Assembly (NCBI GenBank): GCA_963676355.1
Contig: OY781093.1
Location: 2,294,001 to 2,358,000, forward strand
Direction: 5' to 3'
Source of the DNA: JAGLOK01 sp963676355
Lineage (GTDB): Bacteria > Bacillota > Clostridia > Christensenellales > UMGS416
Length of the DNA: 64,000 nucleotides
The position numbers and the translations under genes were made by a program. Under the pieces are notes generated by a model. It was not told the origin of the DNA. It saw only the letters and a list, made by a program, of their open reading frames with translations, and did no database searches. Positions 35,148 through 43,450 of the stretch are shown piece after piece (within the stretch, counting starts at the first letter, position 1; each line of letters begins with the position of its first letter).

Positions 35148-36068
35148 CTACCAAAGTCCGTTCTCGCCATGGCTTAGTTTGCGAATCACTATATTACTTC
35201 CAACCACTAAAACTAATCCCACAGCATTTTTAAACAATGAAACTGCCGTTGAATAACTATAGTTCATATCCAATATGCCCTGCCTGTAAACATAGGTATC
35301 AATTATGTCTCCAGTAGTTCTTACAGCATCATTATATAGGTTGAATACTTGATCAAATCCCGCATTTAAAATCTTGCCCAGCCTCAAAATGAACACTACT
35401 GTTATCACACTTAGAATTGACGGAAATGTAATATGCCTCATCACTTGCAGTCTGTTGGCCCCGTCCATATGCGCGGAGTCGTACTGGGACTGGTCTATGC
35501 CAGCTATGGCAGCCAAATATATGATTGTCGCCCAGCCAATTTCCTTCCAAATATCAGCTACGACCAATATGCCTCTGAAATAGCCTGGCTCCGCCATGAA
35601 GTAAACAGGCGTACCGCCAAATAAATGAATAATGTAGTTAATAACTCCATGCGACGGTGAAAGCAGATCCATTAGCATGCCTGCAACAACAACCCAAGAA
35701 AGGAAATGCGGAAGATATGAGATTGTTTGAACTATTTTCTTATACCTCATTACCCTTATTTCATTTATCAAAAGTGCCAGAATAACCGGCGCGGGAAATC
35801 CAAATCCCAGTTTCATTAAGCTGATTATTATTGTGTTTTTTAATACCTGCCAAAACTTAGGGCTTGCAAACAATCTTTCAAAATGATAAAACCCAATCCA
35901 TGGACTGCTTAAGATGCCTTTTCTTATCATAAAATCTTTAAAGGCAATTGTAATTCCATACATCGGTATATAATGAAAAATTATAATAATTGCAGCCGCG
36001 GGTAAAAAAAACAAATAATTATATTTGTTTTTAGAAATCTGAATGAGCAGTTTTTTCCTTTTTTTCAC
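35148..36068 (-). CDS. ABC transporter permease, LplB type
   Basis: A permease of about 306 residues. The start is set at GTG 36068 (KKRKKLLIQISKNK), preceded by AAGGGG; the frame extends 27 codons further without typical family sequence. LplB hallmarks are YNYLFFLPAAAIIIIFHYIPMYG, the short DFMIRKG segment, and docking loop YDSAHMDGANRLQVM. It is first in the locus that continues to the EamA gene at 16023. Confidence 0.9.
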   Translation of the reverse strand: MKKRKKLLIQISKNKYNYLFFLPAAAIIIIFHYIPMYGITIAFKDFMIRKGILSSPWIGFYHFERLFASPKFWQVLKNTIIISLMKLGFGFPAPVILALLINEIRVMRYKKIVQTISYLPHFLSWVVVAGMLMDLLSPSHGVINYIIHLFGGTPVYFMAEPGYFRGILVVADIWKEIGWATIIYLAAIAGIDQSQYDSAHMDGANRLQVMRHITFPSILSVITVVFILRLGKILNAGFDQVFNLYNDAVRTTGDIIDTYVYRQGILDMNYSYSTAVSLFKNAVGLVLVVGSNIVIRKLSHGENGLW

Positions 36069-36125
36069 TATTTTTATTCCCCTTATATTTTCTTTTATAA
36101 AATATTTCTCTCTTTTAATGACTAA

Positions 36126-36134
36126 ATTGTAGCA
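36126..36134 (-). promoter_or_regulatory. Extended -10 element upstream of the LplB-type gene
   Basis: TGCTACAAT on the minus strand lies about 58 bp before GTG 36068. It resembles the extended -10 found at 4025-4033. No good -35 is seen, consistent with activator dependence. Confidence 0.35.
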
Positions 36135-37149
36135 TTGTAAATTACACATAAATGTCCGATTTTTTTATATCTGTTCTGTTTTTTGAAATATATATTGTGC
36201 ATTTGCTTCATAAATGAGACAACAAATTTGTTATTATGACACTAAAATCAATTTAATTGGGTAATTAGAAGGTACAATCACATTAAAGAAAAGCCACCAT
36301 TCACCATTTCTCACGTCAATCATCTCCTTTGGGTAAATTCAAAGGAATTTACATGATGTTTTCTATAATAAATACTACTAAGATATCTTTTATCTTTATC
36401 CTAGTATGCTTTGAAATGTTTAAACTAATTAACACAATATCAGCTGCAAACAAAGTGGTGATTGTTAACACCCCAAGGGAAGTGTGCAATCTAGTAAAAT
36501 GCAATCATATTCGTTTCAAAATTTTACAGGAGGCTTTTATAACTTAAGGCATTGACCAGTAATTACTATTTTGCCCTATTGACCTATCCTCTAAAACAAG
36601 TCCGCGTTAAAAGCGAAAAACTGCAGCTGATATAATTTAAAAAGAGGAGCAAAGAAATCGAGCAAGTCATAAATTATGTTGAATTATGACCAGTCCCTGC
36701 CAAATGCACAACAGCTGTTAATATAGTGCATAAGAAACTGAAAGTATCCGAATCAATATGTTGCAGAGTCATATGTCAACATAGAAGCATTAATCGTTAT
36801 CGGATTAAAAAGCTGCCGGATGAGGATAGCCCAGCACTTAGAATCATTGAGGAACAATTAAAAATGTATTTATTAAATACGGAACGCCTGAATATTAAAG
36901 AAGTGATAATTGCAGTGAATTTACTGTCACCAGTCTGTGAAAATGGTTAAATAACCCAGAAATAAGAACAACACGCATAAAGCCAGTCATCATTTTATGG
37001 TTGGGCAATTTTGCACATCATACCAAATGAGATTATACCTAGCAATAGATATGTGTGCTACAAAATGAAATAAATATTCTAACCTTTTCAAACCCACTAT
37101 TAATATTTCAAATTGGTATCAGAGTTAAAATACTGTTAAAATAAACAAA
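36135..37149. other. About 1 kb without intact genes, between the catabolic and TIR/SLOG blocks
   Basis: AT-rich spacer. Bases 36690-36991 hold a decayed IS3-family transposase (listed separately). The rest shows only short frames without ribosome-binding sites. It marks a boundary between functionally unrelated gene blocks. Confidence 0.6.
36690..36991 (+). pseudogene. Decayed IS3-family (IS407-like) transposase OrfB remnant
   Basis: Two pieces of one OrfB are recognisable on the plus strand, the only coding trace on this strand. The first, 36690-36860, reads PAKCTTAVNIVHKKLKVSE followed by CCRVICQHRSINRY, matching the IS407-group N-terminus. After a deletion of most of the protein and a frame change, 36875-36991 reads KYGTPEY-stop-RSDNCSEF, then KWLNNPEIRT. 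This matches the region around the second catalytic Asp (RSDNGPEF). In-frame stops at 36896 and about 36935 and the missing middle rule out function. Inverted ends were not identified. Confidence 0.8.
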
Positions 37150-37204
37150 CAAAAAAACAGTATGTTTAAAATATTTATTATAGATAAATCATTTGTCATA
37201 CTGT
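37150..37204 (-). terminator. Strong terminator ending the TIR/SLOG/RyR operon
   Basis: ACAGTATG (37157-37164) pairs with CATACTGT (37197-37204). The interior also pairs (ATAAAT-type arms), giving a long hairpin. On the minus strand it is followed by seven T. It lies about 80 bp beyond the HD-RyR stop. Confidence 0.8.
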
Positions 37205-37283
37205 GTTACTTACAGATTGATTCAGGATTCAATTAAAAATCAAAATAAAATTAAATAATAATACTTCTATAGCTCCAATAACC

Positions 37284-39020
37284 TTATATCTTAATAACCT
37301 TCATATTTGCCAATCTTGAAAGCTTAATTACACTGCGAGCCGCATCTCTGTCCTTACCCTTTTCCTCTTCGGGAAGTTCTTCCCAAGGAAGTATGCAAGG
37401 GTGCTCATTTTTGTCGTCATTTCTGATGGGAGCATATTTCGCGCCAAAGCGAATCTTTCCCGCCATCCAATCATTATGTTCAAGTATGGCGTATTGTTCA
37501 ATGATATTCTCAGGTAATTCATTCAGTGCTTCCTTCTCACTCTCTTCTGGCACCATGGCATAGCCTAGAAGACGAAGCTTTTTGTCCATATTCATTGCCT
37601 GTCGTAGGTTAGAGAATCTGACTGAAGGCTTCAGCTTATCATAATCCTCTTCCACATGTATTTTGGCTTTTTTCTTCTGTTGGATTCGTATATAGTCGTT
37701 GTGTATCTCTCTACCCAACATCTCCATATTTTCCAACAGAGGGCGCGGTATTCCGACATCTTCTCTTGCTTCAATATAAACTTCGTCAAGAGTGTCACAA
37801 TCGATTTTCAGCCCATCAATAAATAATTCCTTTATATTCAGCAAGCTTTCGAAAAGATTCACCTTTTCGTCTATAAAATCCTGTTTGAATATTCCTTTAC
37901 CAGCCAAATATGTTATATCAAATCTGTTTTCCCCTATTTGAACATTTGCGCTCGCCGCATGAGTTCTGTATTTTTCTATGCTTCCGTATCCTACTCTGTT
38001 CCATTCCTGCATCTCATCGCAAAACATCAAAAGATATGCTATAGGATATTCATGTGCATTTAATGGTCTGTTATCAAATTGCTTTTGTATTACATTGCGA
38101 TAATAGTTATGAAGCAGTATTGCTCCCGCGCTATCTACAATAGCATTATAAAAGCGCATCGGGTTGCCATTTGTAATTTGAATCAGATATCCATACCACT
38201 TCAGCACAATAATTGCACTATAAAATCCGTGATCTATGAATCCATATTTCGCCATGTCAGCAGTGAAGTTATCAAGTTTGTCCTTTATGTCCCTTATAGG
38301 TATTCCAATTGCCATATGAATCTTTTGTGCAAGCAAATCAATGGGCTGCAAAAGGTCAATGTACACACTGCTGTCGTTTTTTTCATAAAAGTCATCTATA
38401 AACTTTTTCTTGGGAATCACTTCCGATATAGAGTTAAGCCGCCTGAAATTTTCAAATTCCAGATGTGCTTTAATATCTCCTTTACTGTCATCATGGTCGG
38501 CATTCGTAGCAAATTTCAAGAAATTCAGCACCTGCTTGCCTATTATCTCCACAGGGTATCCAACATCATGAAACAGAGAAGCAATTCCCCATCGGTAAAA
38601 AAATTCTTCATGTTTTGTTTTAAAGTTCTCCGGATATTTTACTTCATCAAGCACTACATCACAAAATATTTTCCTATAGTTTGAGTTCTTCGCATAAATG
38701 CTTAATCCTAAAATAAAAACATTTACAGAATGAATATAATGATCTCTCTGTTTATCTATCAATGTCGCCGCTTTTTCTTCATATGCACTCAGAACATCCA
38801 ATAAATCCATAAATGGATTCTTTTCTCCCTCCATCGTGATCCTATATGTACCGAAAAACAGCTTATATACATCAAAAGCAGTATCTTTTGTTTCGTCCGT
38901 CAAAAATGCTAAAACACATTGCTCCAAAAGATCCCTCTTGGTAGATGCATTTCCATCTACAGATAATTTAAGCTCACCAAAAAACTCACCTATATAATTT
39001 GTAAGACTATTTTTTTCCAT
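37284..39020 (-). CDS. HD-domain protein with C-terminal RyR domain
   Basis: A 578-residue soluble protein. ATG 39020 (MEKNSLTNY) has GAGGTG upstream. The N-terminal two thirds resemble an HD hydrolase: DHYIHSVNVF near 90-102, SLFHDVGYPVE with the HD pair near 151-152, and later IDHGF and FCDEMQEW, which supply further His/Asp. The C-terminus from about 430 is a RyR domain: EDYDKLKPSV, KKLRLLGY, EHNDWMAGKIRFGAKYAPIR, HPCILPWEELPEEEKGKDRD. RyR domains occur in ryanodine receptors and in bacterial conflict or ion-channel proteins. An HD domain next to it suggests hydrolysis of a nucleotide signal. Last gene of the four-gene operon. Confidence 0.82.
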   Translation of the reverse strand: MEKNSLTNYIGEFFGELKLSVDGNASTKRDLLEQCVLAFLTDETKDTAFDVYKLFFGTYRITMEGEKNPFMDLLDVLSAYEEKAATLIDKQRDHYIHSVNVFILGLSIYAKNSNYRKIFCDVVLDEVKYPENFKTKHEEFFYRWGIASLFHDVGYPVEIIGKQVLNFLKFATNADHDDSKGDIKAHLEFENFRRLNSISEVIPKKKFIDDFYEKNDSSVYIDLLQPIDLLAQKIHMAIGIPIRDIKDKLDNFTADMAKYGFIDHGFYSAIIVLKWYGYLIQITNGNPMRFYNAIVDSAGAILLHNYYRNVIQKQFDNRPLNAHEYPIAYLLMFCDEMQEWNRVGYGSIEKYRTHAASANVQIGENRFDITYLAGKGIFKQDFIDEKVNLFESLLNIKELFIDGLKIDCDTLDEVYIEAREDVGIPRPLLENMEMLGREIHNDYIRIQQKKKAKIHVEEDYDKLKPSVRFSNLRQAMNMDKKLRLLGYAMVPEESEKEALNELPENIIEQYAILEHNDWMAGKIRFGAKYAPIRNDDKNEHPCILPWEELPEEEKGKDRDAARSVIKLSRLANMKVIKI

Positions 39021-39061
39021 TTTGCACCTCATGTTTTATAGATATTAATATTAAATACTTT

Positions 39062-40768
39062 TTACTTACCTATCGGTAAATCCATTGTACTTGAAATGTT
39101 GTAAAGTAACCAATCAGCATTTTCGCTGAGAGCCTCTATACCAATTTCTTTTATCAGATTTTCTGCAGTCTTATAGTCCCTATTATTTACTGCCTGCATA
39201 TATTTTTCTGTGCCACAATTATATATCCTAATCATTCTTATATACTGCGCATTCTGAGAATTGTACTGACGTTTTTCAATATAGCCTGTTATAATCGCAC
39301 CTCCCGCAAGCAGCGTATCAATCATAAAAAGACAGATGCTTTTATCTGATATCGATAATCCAGATGCAGAAAAAATATCCGGTGAGCCGTAAATTGCCTG
39401 AAGAATATACATCAGAGCAACAAAAACCATGCTCAGAGAAAATAAAATAATCACCAATCTTTTTTGCTTTTTAAGAAATTTCATTGTTTTATAATATTGT
39501 TTGGTGTAGTAATTTTGTTGTGCTCTTATCCATCTACCATAAACTAACGCAAGCCTATCTTTATCAGCTTTTCCTGCCAAAGTGTTTACAGACTGAACAG
39601 AAACATTTTTGAGGGCGCAAAGAATCCAGCCAAGAGCACTTTCATATTTACGTGCATAGTATTCGAACACTTCTTCATCCACTCCACCTAGTTTCAAGAA
39701 AGCCTGTACTCTAAGACTTTCTGCCAATACTCTATATTCGTAATATTTCATTTCAATTTTACTTTTTTGAGCATATTTATAAATTAAAAAGCATAAACCA
39801 AAAAAAACAGGTACAAGCAAAAGCAAATTAACATACTGCGGCAATATCTCATCAAACAGTGTTACCCAGAAAAAAACAAGAAAGCCGCACATAAGAAGCG
39901 TCTTCAGCCATCCTATTGTCTTTTTTTGAAACTTTATGGCAAGCGTGTCTGCCGTGGCATACTCATTTGCCAAAGTATTGATTTCCGGATACTTTTCAAT
40001 CATTTCACTTCCCATCAAATCTTCAGCCGCTTTATCCACTTTCTGCGCATTTGCTTTTTTCGAATCCCTGTTATACACGTTTATGCTTTCCAGTTGCCCA
40101 AAGTAATGCCGGGAAGCCTTTTCTCCGCTTTCAAAACCATCAGGATAAAGCACGCTGTATAGAGCATCCTCTCCTTCATCTGCGCTCTGTGACTCCTCTG
40201 CTTCCCTGTGCGTTTTATCCCTTTTAGCCTTTACATAAAAGACTGGAATCTTATCTTCAGCCTCCATTATAAGCCGACTGCGACTTTCTTTGTGCGGCAC
40301 GCCTTCAAGCGCCATGCGAACGACATCTCCCGTGCCTCCGGGTCTGCTGCTTTGTGCGCCGTCCCAAACTGCAATCAGCAGCTGCGAATGCTGCACCAAA
40401 TATTCTCCCAATAAAGAAAATCTTTTCTCGGTTCTTGTATGAGGATGGCATACAGGGATATTTATAACAGCATCAGCCTTTTCAAGAAGCAAATAAAAGT
40501 TTTCGCTATTTTCAGGATTATTAAAAGTGCGTAAAAATTCTTCCTGTTTATACGCAAGCACTGCAGTTATGGAGCATCCCAGCTCCAAGGCAGCATTGGC
40601 CGCCAGCATATCCGCGCCTTCCGCCATTCCTGTCAAAAGGTTTATCGGTGAGTCCGAATATTTTGCTTTTATATCTGAAATAATACTGCAAATTCCCTCT
40701 CGGCATCGATCTATGCAATCCTCACTTAAATCCCGATGGCCTGTAACCGAAATGTTAATCGGTATCAT
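39062..40768 (-). CDS. SLOG-domain protein with four membrane helices (SLATT-like effector)
   Basis: A 568-residue protein. The N-terminal SLOG/Rossmann domain (1-180) has TGHRDL (9-14), TGMAEGAD (46-53), LIAVWDG and GGTGDVV (144-150), the usual nucleotide-pocket motifs. TM1-2 are at 287-307 and 312-332, followed by an amphipathic helical region with YYEYRVLAESLRVQAF. TM3-4 are at 437-460 and 478-497, followed by a short cytosolic tail. The paired-helix arrangement matches SMODS/SLOG-associating (SLATT) effectors, thought to form pores when the SLOG domain binds a nucleotide. It lies 47 bp after the LRR protein and 41 bp before the HD-RyR start. Confidence 0.85.
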   Translation of the reverse strand: MIPINISVTGHRDLSEDCIDRCREGICSIISDIKAKYSDSPINLLTGMAEGADMLAANAALELGCSITAVLAYKQEEFLRTFNNPENSENFYLLLEKADAVINIPVCHPHTRTEKRFSLLGEYLVQHSQLLIAVWDGAQSSRPGGTGDVVRMALEGVPHKESRSRLIMEAEDKIPVFYVKAKRDKTHREAEESQSADEGEDALYSVLYPDGFESGEKASRHYFGQLESINVYNRDSKKANAQKVDKAAEDLMGSEMIEKYPEINTLANEYATADTLAIKFQKKTIGWLKTLLMCGFLVFFWVTLFDEILPQYVNLLLLVPVFFGLCFLIYKYAQKSKIEMKYYEYRVLAESLRVQAFLKLGGVDEEVFEYYARKYESALGWILCALKNVSVQSVNTLAGKADKDRLALVYGRWIRAQQNYYTKQYYKTMKFLKKQKRLVIILFSLSMVFVALMYILQAIYGSPDIFSASGLSISDKSICLFMIDTLLAGGAIITGYIEKRQYNSQNAQYIRMIRIYNCGTEKYMQAVNNRDYKTAENLIKEIGIEALSENADWLLYNISSTMDLPIGK

Positions 40769-40815
40769 CTTACAATGCTCCTTTTAAAATCGTTGGCTTT
40801 TTTATCTGTTTTTTT

Positions 40816-43449
40816 CTACTCATATTTCATTTCCATCAGCGCGTCAACGTTGTATCCAAATCTGCCGTTACAGTAATTATCAATTGCGCATACTATTTCA
40901 TCATGCAAACTATTGATATCTCCTCCTACATATTCCGCAAGAGCGGATTCCACATCAAAATCGGTACTTACGACCTCAAAATCCATCGGGATATATTGAT
41001 ACGTTTTTCCATCGAAAGTAATCTCATGAGTTTTGCTTGGGAATATGATCTTGACGTCAAACTTCTTTTCCCTTACTCTCAAAGAACAATAGAAAGCTTC
41101 TTCCGTTATTCCGTCAAATGCTTTACTTTCTATTTTAAGACTTACGCCGAAAGTAGAATCCTGCAAATTCCCTTCATCATCAAACCCTATTGATTTAAGT
41201 GTTGTCTCGCCGTTTCTCTGGTTTTCTTCTTCGGAATACACGTTAGTTCCGTCCAAATTAAGGTCCGATATTTTCGGGTTATTATAGAATTCCCACGCAT
41301 TTCCCGAAACTCCGGTGTCTCGCAGCCCCAGCTGTTCCAAGTTTTCAAGTCCACTGAACACACCAATATCTCCGGATATGCCCCTGCATCCATTCAAATA
41401 AATCTGAACCAGATTGTTTTTATCAGAAAATGCTGCAACATCTCCCGAAATTCTGGTATCAGTAGCTTTAAACACCCGAAGCTCAAACAAAGCGTTTATC
41501 TCTCCTATATCTCCATAAACTCCGGTGTAATCAACTTCCACGTTTTCAAGTCTCCCAATATTTCTAATTGAAGATAAATCCCCCGTGACTCCGTCGCAAT
41601 AAGGGAAACGAATCATCATTAAGTCTTGCATACCTTCAAACACTGAAATATCACCATATACATTGGTTTCCGACAAATCGACTGCTATCATATTCTCCCC
41701 TGCAAAAGCTGCAATATCCCCTGTAACATCTGTCTGAGCTAAGTCAACAATGCCCAACATTCCATCGGGCAATGACGAAATATCTCCGCTTACGCTTGTA
41801 TAAGGCATCCGGATCCAAAACAGATTTTGCATATTGCTTGCAAATGAAATATCTCCATAAACATTTGTATGATGCAATTTAATTACATGCAAATCCAAAT
41901 TCTGAAGGGCTGAAACATCTCCGTAAATATTTTCTTTTGGAGATTCATTATCTTCATTTTTTATAAGTTCCTTAAGCTCTGAAAGCCCTGCCAGCGATGC
42001 GATGTCTCCACCAATTTCTGTAAAGCCGATGTCGAGAGTTTTAAGTTTAGGCGTATACGTAAAGCTTGAAAAGTCTCCGTAGATCTCCGCCCCTTTTCCG
42101 CATTCGAACACTCTCAAATTCGGAAAATATTCAAGGTCTTTCAAAGAATTTATGGGTACAGTCATTTTGTTTGCATCAAAGTTCAGCGCCTGTACTTCAA
42201 GCAAAGACTCGCGGGATATTGGTGCCTCGCCCAAATGCAGCTGGTTTCTTATAAAAGCTTCAAAGCCTGCGTCTTCAAACTCTGCGGGTTTTGAAAGCTC
42301 AATCTTCCTGCGTATATCAAGGAAGGTGAAATCCTCAAACTGGACATCAGCTACAATTATAAAGGCTGTAAATCCGAGAGTAACTGCGGCGAGAACTATC
42401 GCCATATATAAGTTTATTTTGCTGTTCGCCGAAACATCTTTTCGCTTCGCGTGAGTATCACAAAATTTGAATTCATATTTAATTTCTTTTTTCCCCGCAA
42501 TAACTTTTACTTTTCCTCCATTGTGATTATTTTTGCATTTTGTGCAAGCGCATTTTTTGCGCTCTTTTAAAAGAAGAAAAACAAACACGCCTACAATTAC
42601 AGGAAGCCCCAGCCCGTAGTATATATCATGCATGGATGCGAGCCAGACGATAAATATTGCGAGCTGCACAAACACCGCGGACATTATAACCTTCGTCCAA
42701 GGCCTTTTAAGGAGTTTTATTCCTCCGATATTATCAGTTAAAATAGTATGCGACGTCTTTTTTTTCTTAATATCGCGTATTGCTTTTTCTGTTAACTTAT
42801 CTGTCTTTTTCTCATCCTTAAGCTGTTCGGCAGAGTAAATAAATACACTTTTATGCCTTTTTTTAGCTTCTGAAACTATATCACTGACAACATTATCTCC
42901 GTCCTCAACTCCCGCCATTATCAAAGTGCCACAGTTATCAATCACCTTGCTCAAGTCAGAGTTTATATCCTCAACTCTGCCCGACAGCCCCGCCATTTGC
43001 AGTTCTTTTATGATTCTCTGCGCTCCTTGGTCGTTTTTCTCGTTTGTGATAACCGTTACGTCTTTATATATTACTGTATCTTCCAGAAGCTTTTTAACCT
43101 CTTCAACAAAAGATTCAGAGCCTTTGGATCCTTCAATTTTTCTGGTTTTTTCTAAGAAGTATTTCATCCCACTTTCAAGAGTTACATCCTCTAAAAAATA
43201 GCTTATTGTGGGTTTCCCCGTCAGCTGGTTTACAATAGATTTAAGCGAAGCCTCTTTCTCAAAATTCTCAGTGAGAACAAAGACAGCGGCATCGCTGCTT
43301 ATAACAGCCGCATTTATCTGATCAAAAGTATTTCCGCAGGAGATCTCTGCGGCTATTCCCGCTTCAGCAAGTTTAGCTTTCAGTTCTTCTCCCGTTTCGC
43401 AGGCTTCATTATGACATACTATATATACTTGTTTGTTTTTGTATTCCAT
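40816..43449 (-). CDS. Tandem TIR-like, 3-TM, Cys/His-cluster, leucine-rich-repeat receptor-like protein
   Basis: An 877-residue protein. Residues 1-125 and 127-230 are two diverged TIR-like Rossmann units (QVYIVCHNEA, VTVITNEKN); a catalytic Glu is not clear in either. A basic segment precedes TM1 254-273 and TM2 277-294. A cytosolic loop carries Cys300, 302, 305, 330 and His333, followed by TM3 347-367. The rest is predicted extracellular: a cap, then about eleven leucine-rich repeats (440-740) spaced 22-24 residues, each with a GD(I/V)S-type turn. A beta-rich tail follows. Positive charges put the N-terminus inside and the LRR outside. It begins 1 bp after the RCC1 protein's stop. Confidence 0.83.
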   Translation of the reverse strand: MEYKNKQVYIVCHNEACETGEELKAKLAEAGIAAEISCGNTFDQINAAVISSDAAVFVLTENFEKEASLKSIVNQLTGKPTISYFLEDVTLESGMKYFLEKTRKIEGSKGSESFVEEVKKLLEDTVIYKDVTVITNEKNDQGAQRIIKELQMAGLSGRVEDINSDLSKVIDNCGTLIMAGVEDGDNVVSDIVSEAKKRHKSVFIYSAEQLKDEKKTDKLTEKAIRDIKKKKTSHTILTDNIGGIKLLKRPWTKVIMSAVFVQLAIFIVWLASMHDIYYGLGLPVIVGVFVFLLLKERKKCACTKCKNNHNGGKVKVIAGKKEIKYEFKFCDTHAKRKDVSANSKINLYMAIVLAAVTLGFTAFIIVADVQFEDFTFLDIRRKIELSKPAEFEDAGFEAFIRNQLHLGEAPISRESLLEVQALNFDANKMTVPINSLKDLEYFPNLRVFECGKGAEIYGDFSSFTYTPKLKTLDIGFTEIGGDIASLAGLSELKELIKNEDNESPKENIYGDVSALQNLDLHVIKLHHTNVYGDISFASNMQNLFWIRMPYTSVSGDISSLPDGMLGIVDLAQTDVTGDIAAFAGENMIAVDLSETNVYGDISVFEGMQDLMMIRFPYCDGVTGDLSSIRNIGRLENVEVDYTGVYGDIGEINALFELRVFKATDTRISGDVAAFSDKNNLVQIYLNGCRGISGDIGVFSGLENLEQLGLRDTGVSGNAWEFYNNPKISDLNLDGTNVYSEEENQRNGETTLKSIGFDDEGNLQDSTFGVSLKIESKAFDGITEEAFYCSLRVREKKFDVKIIFPSKTHEITFDGKTYQYIPMDFEVVSTDFDVESALAEYVGGDINSLHDEIVCAIDNYCNGRFGYNVDALMEMKYE

Positions 43450-43450
43450 A

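Noticed and set aside
36240..36320. Minus-strand 29-codon mini-frame next to a GGAG sequence
   Set aside because: The GGAG lies too close to the ATG to work as a ribosome-binding site, and the peptide shows no recognisable features.
36329..36547. 72-codon plus-strand frame in the gap before the IS remnant
   Set aside because: No convincing ribosome-binding site or protein-like conservation; not connected to the transposase reading.
37120..37165. Second inverted pair ATACTGTT / AACAGTAT beside the operon terminator
   Set aside because: It shares an arm with the better 37157-37204 hairpin and has no T-run in the right place, so it is not listed as a separate terminator.
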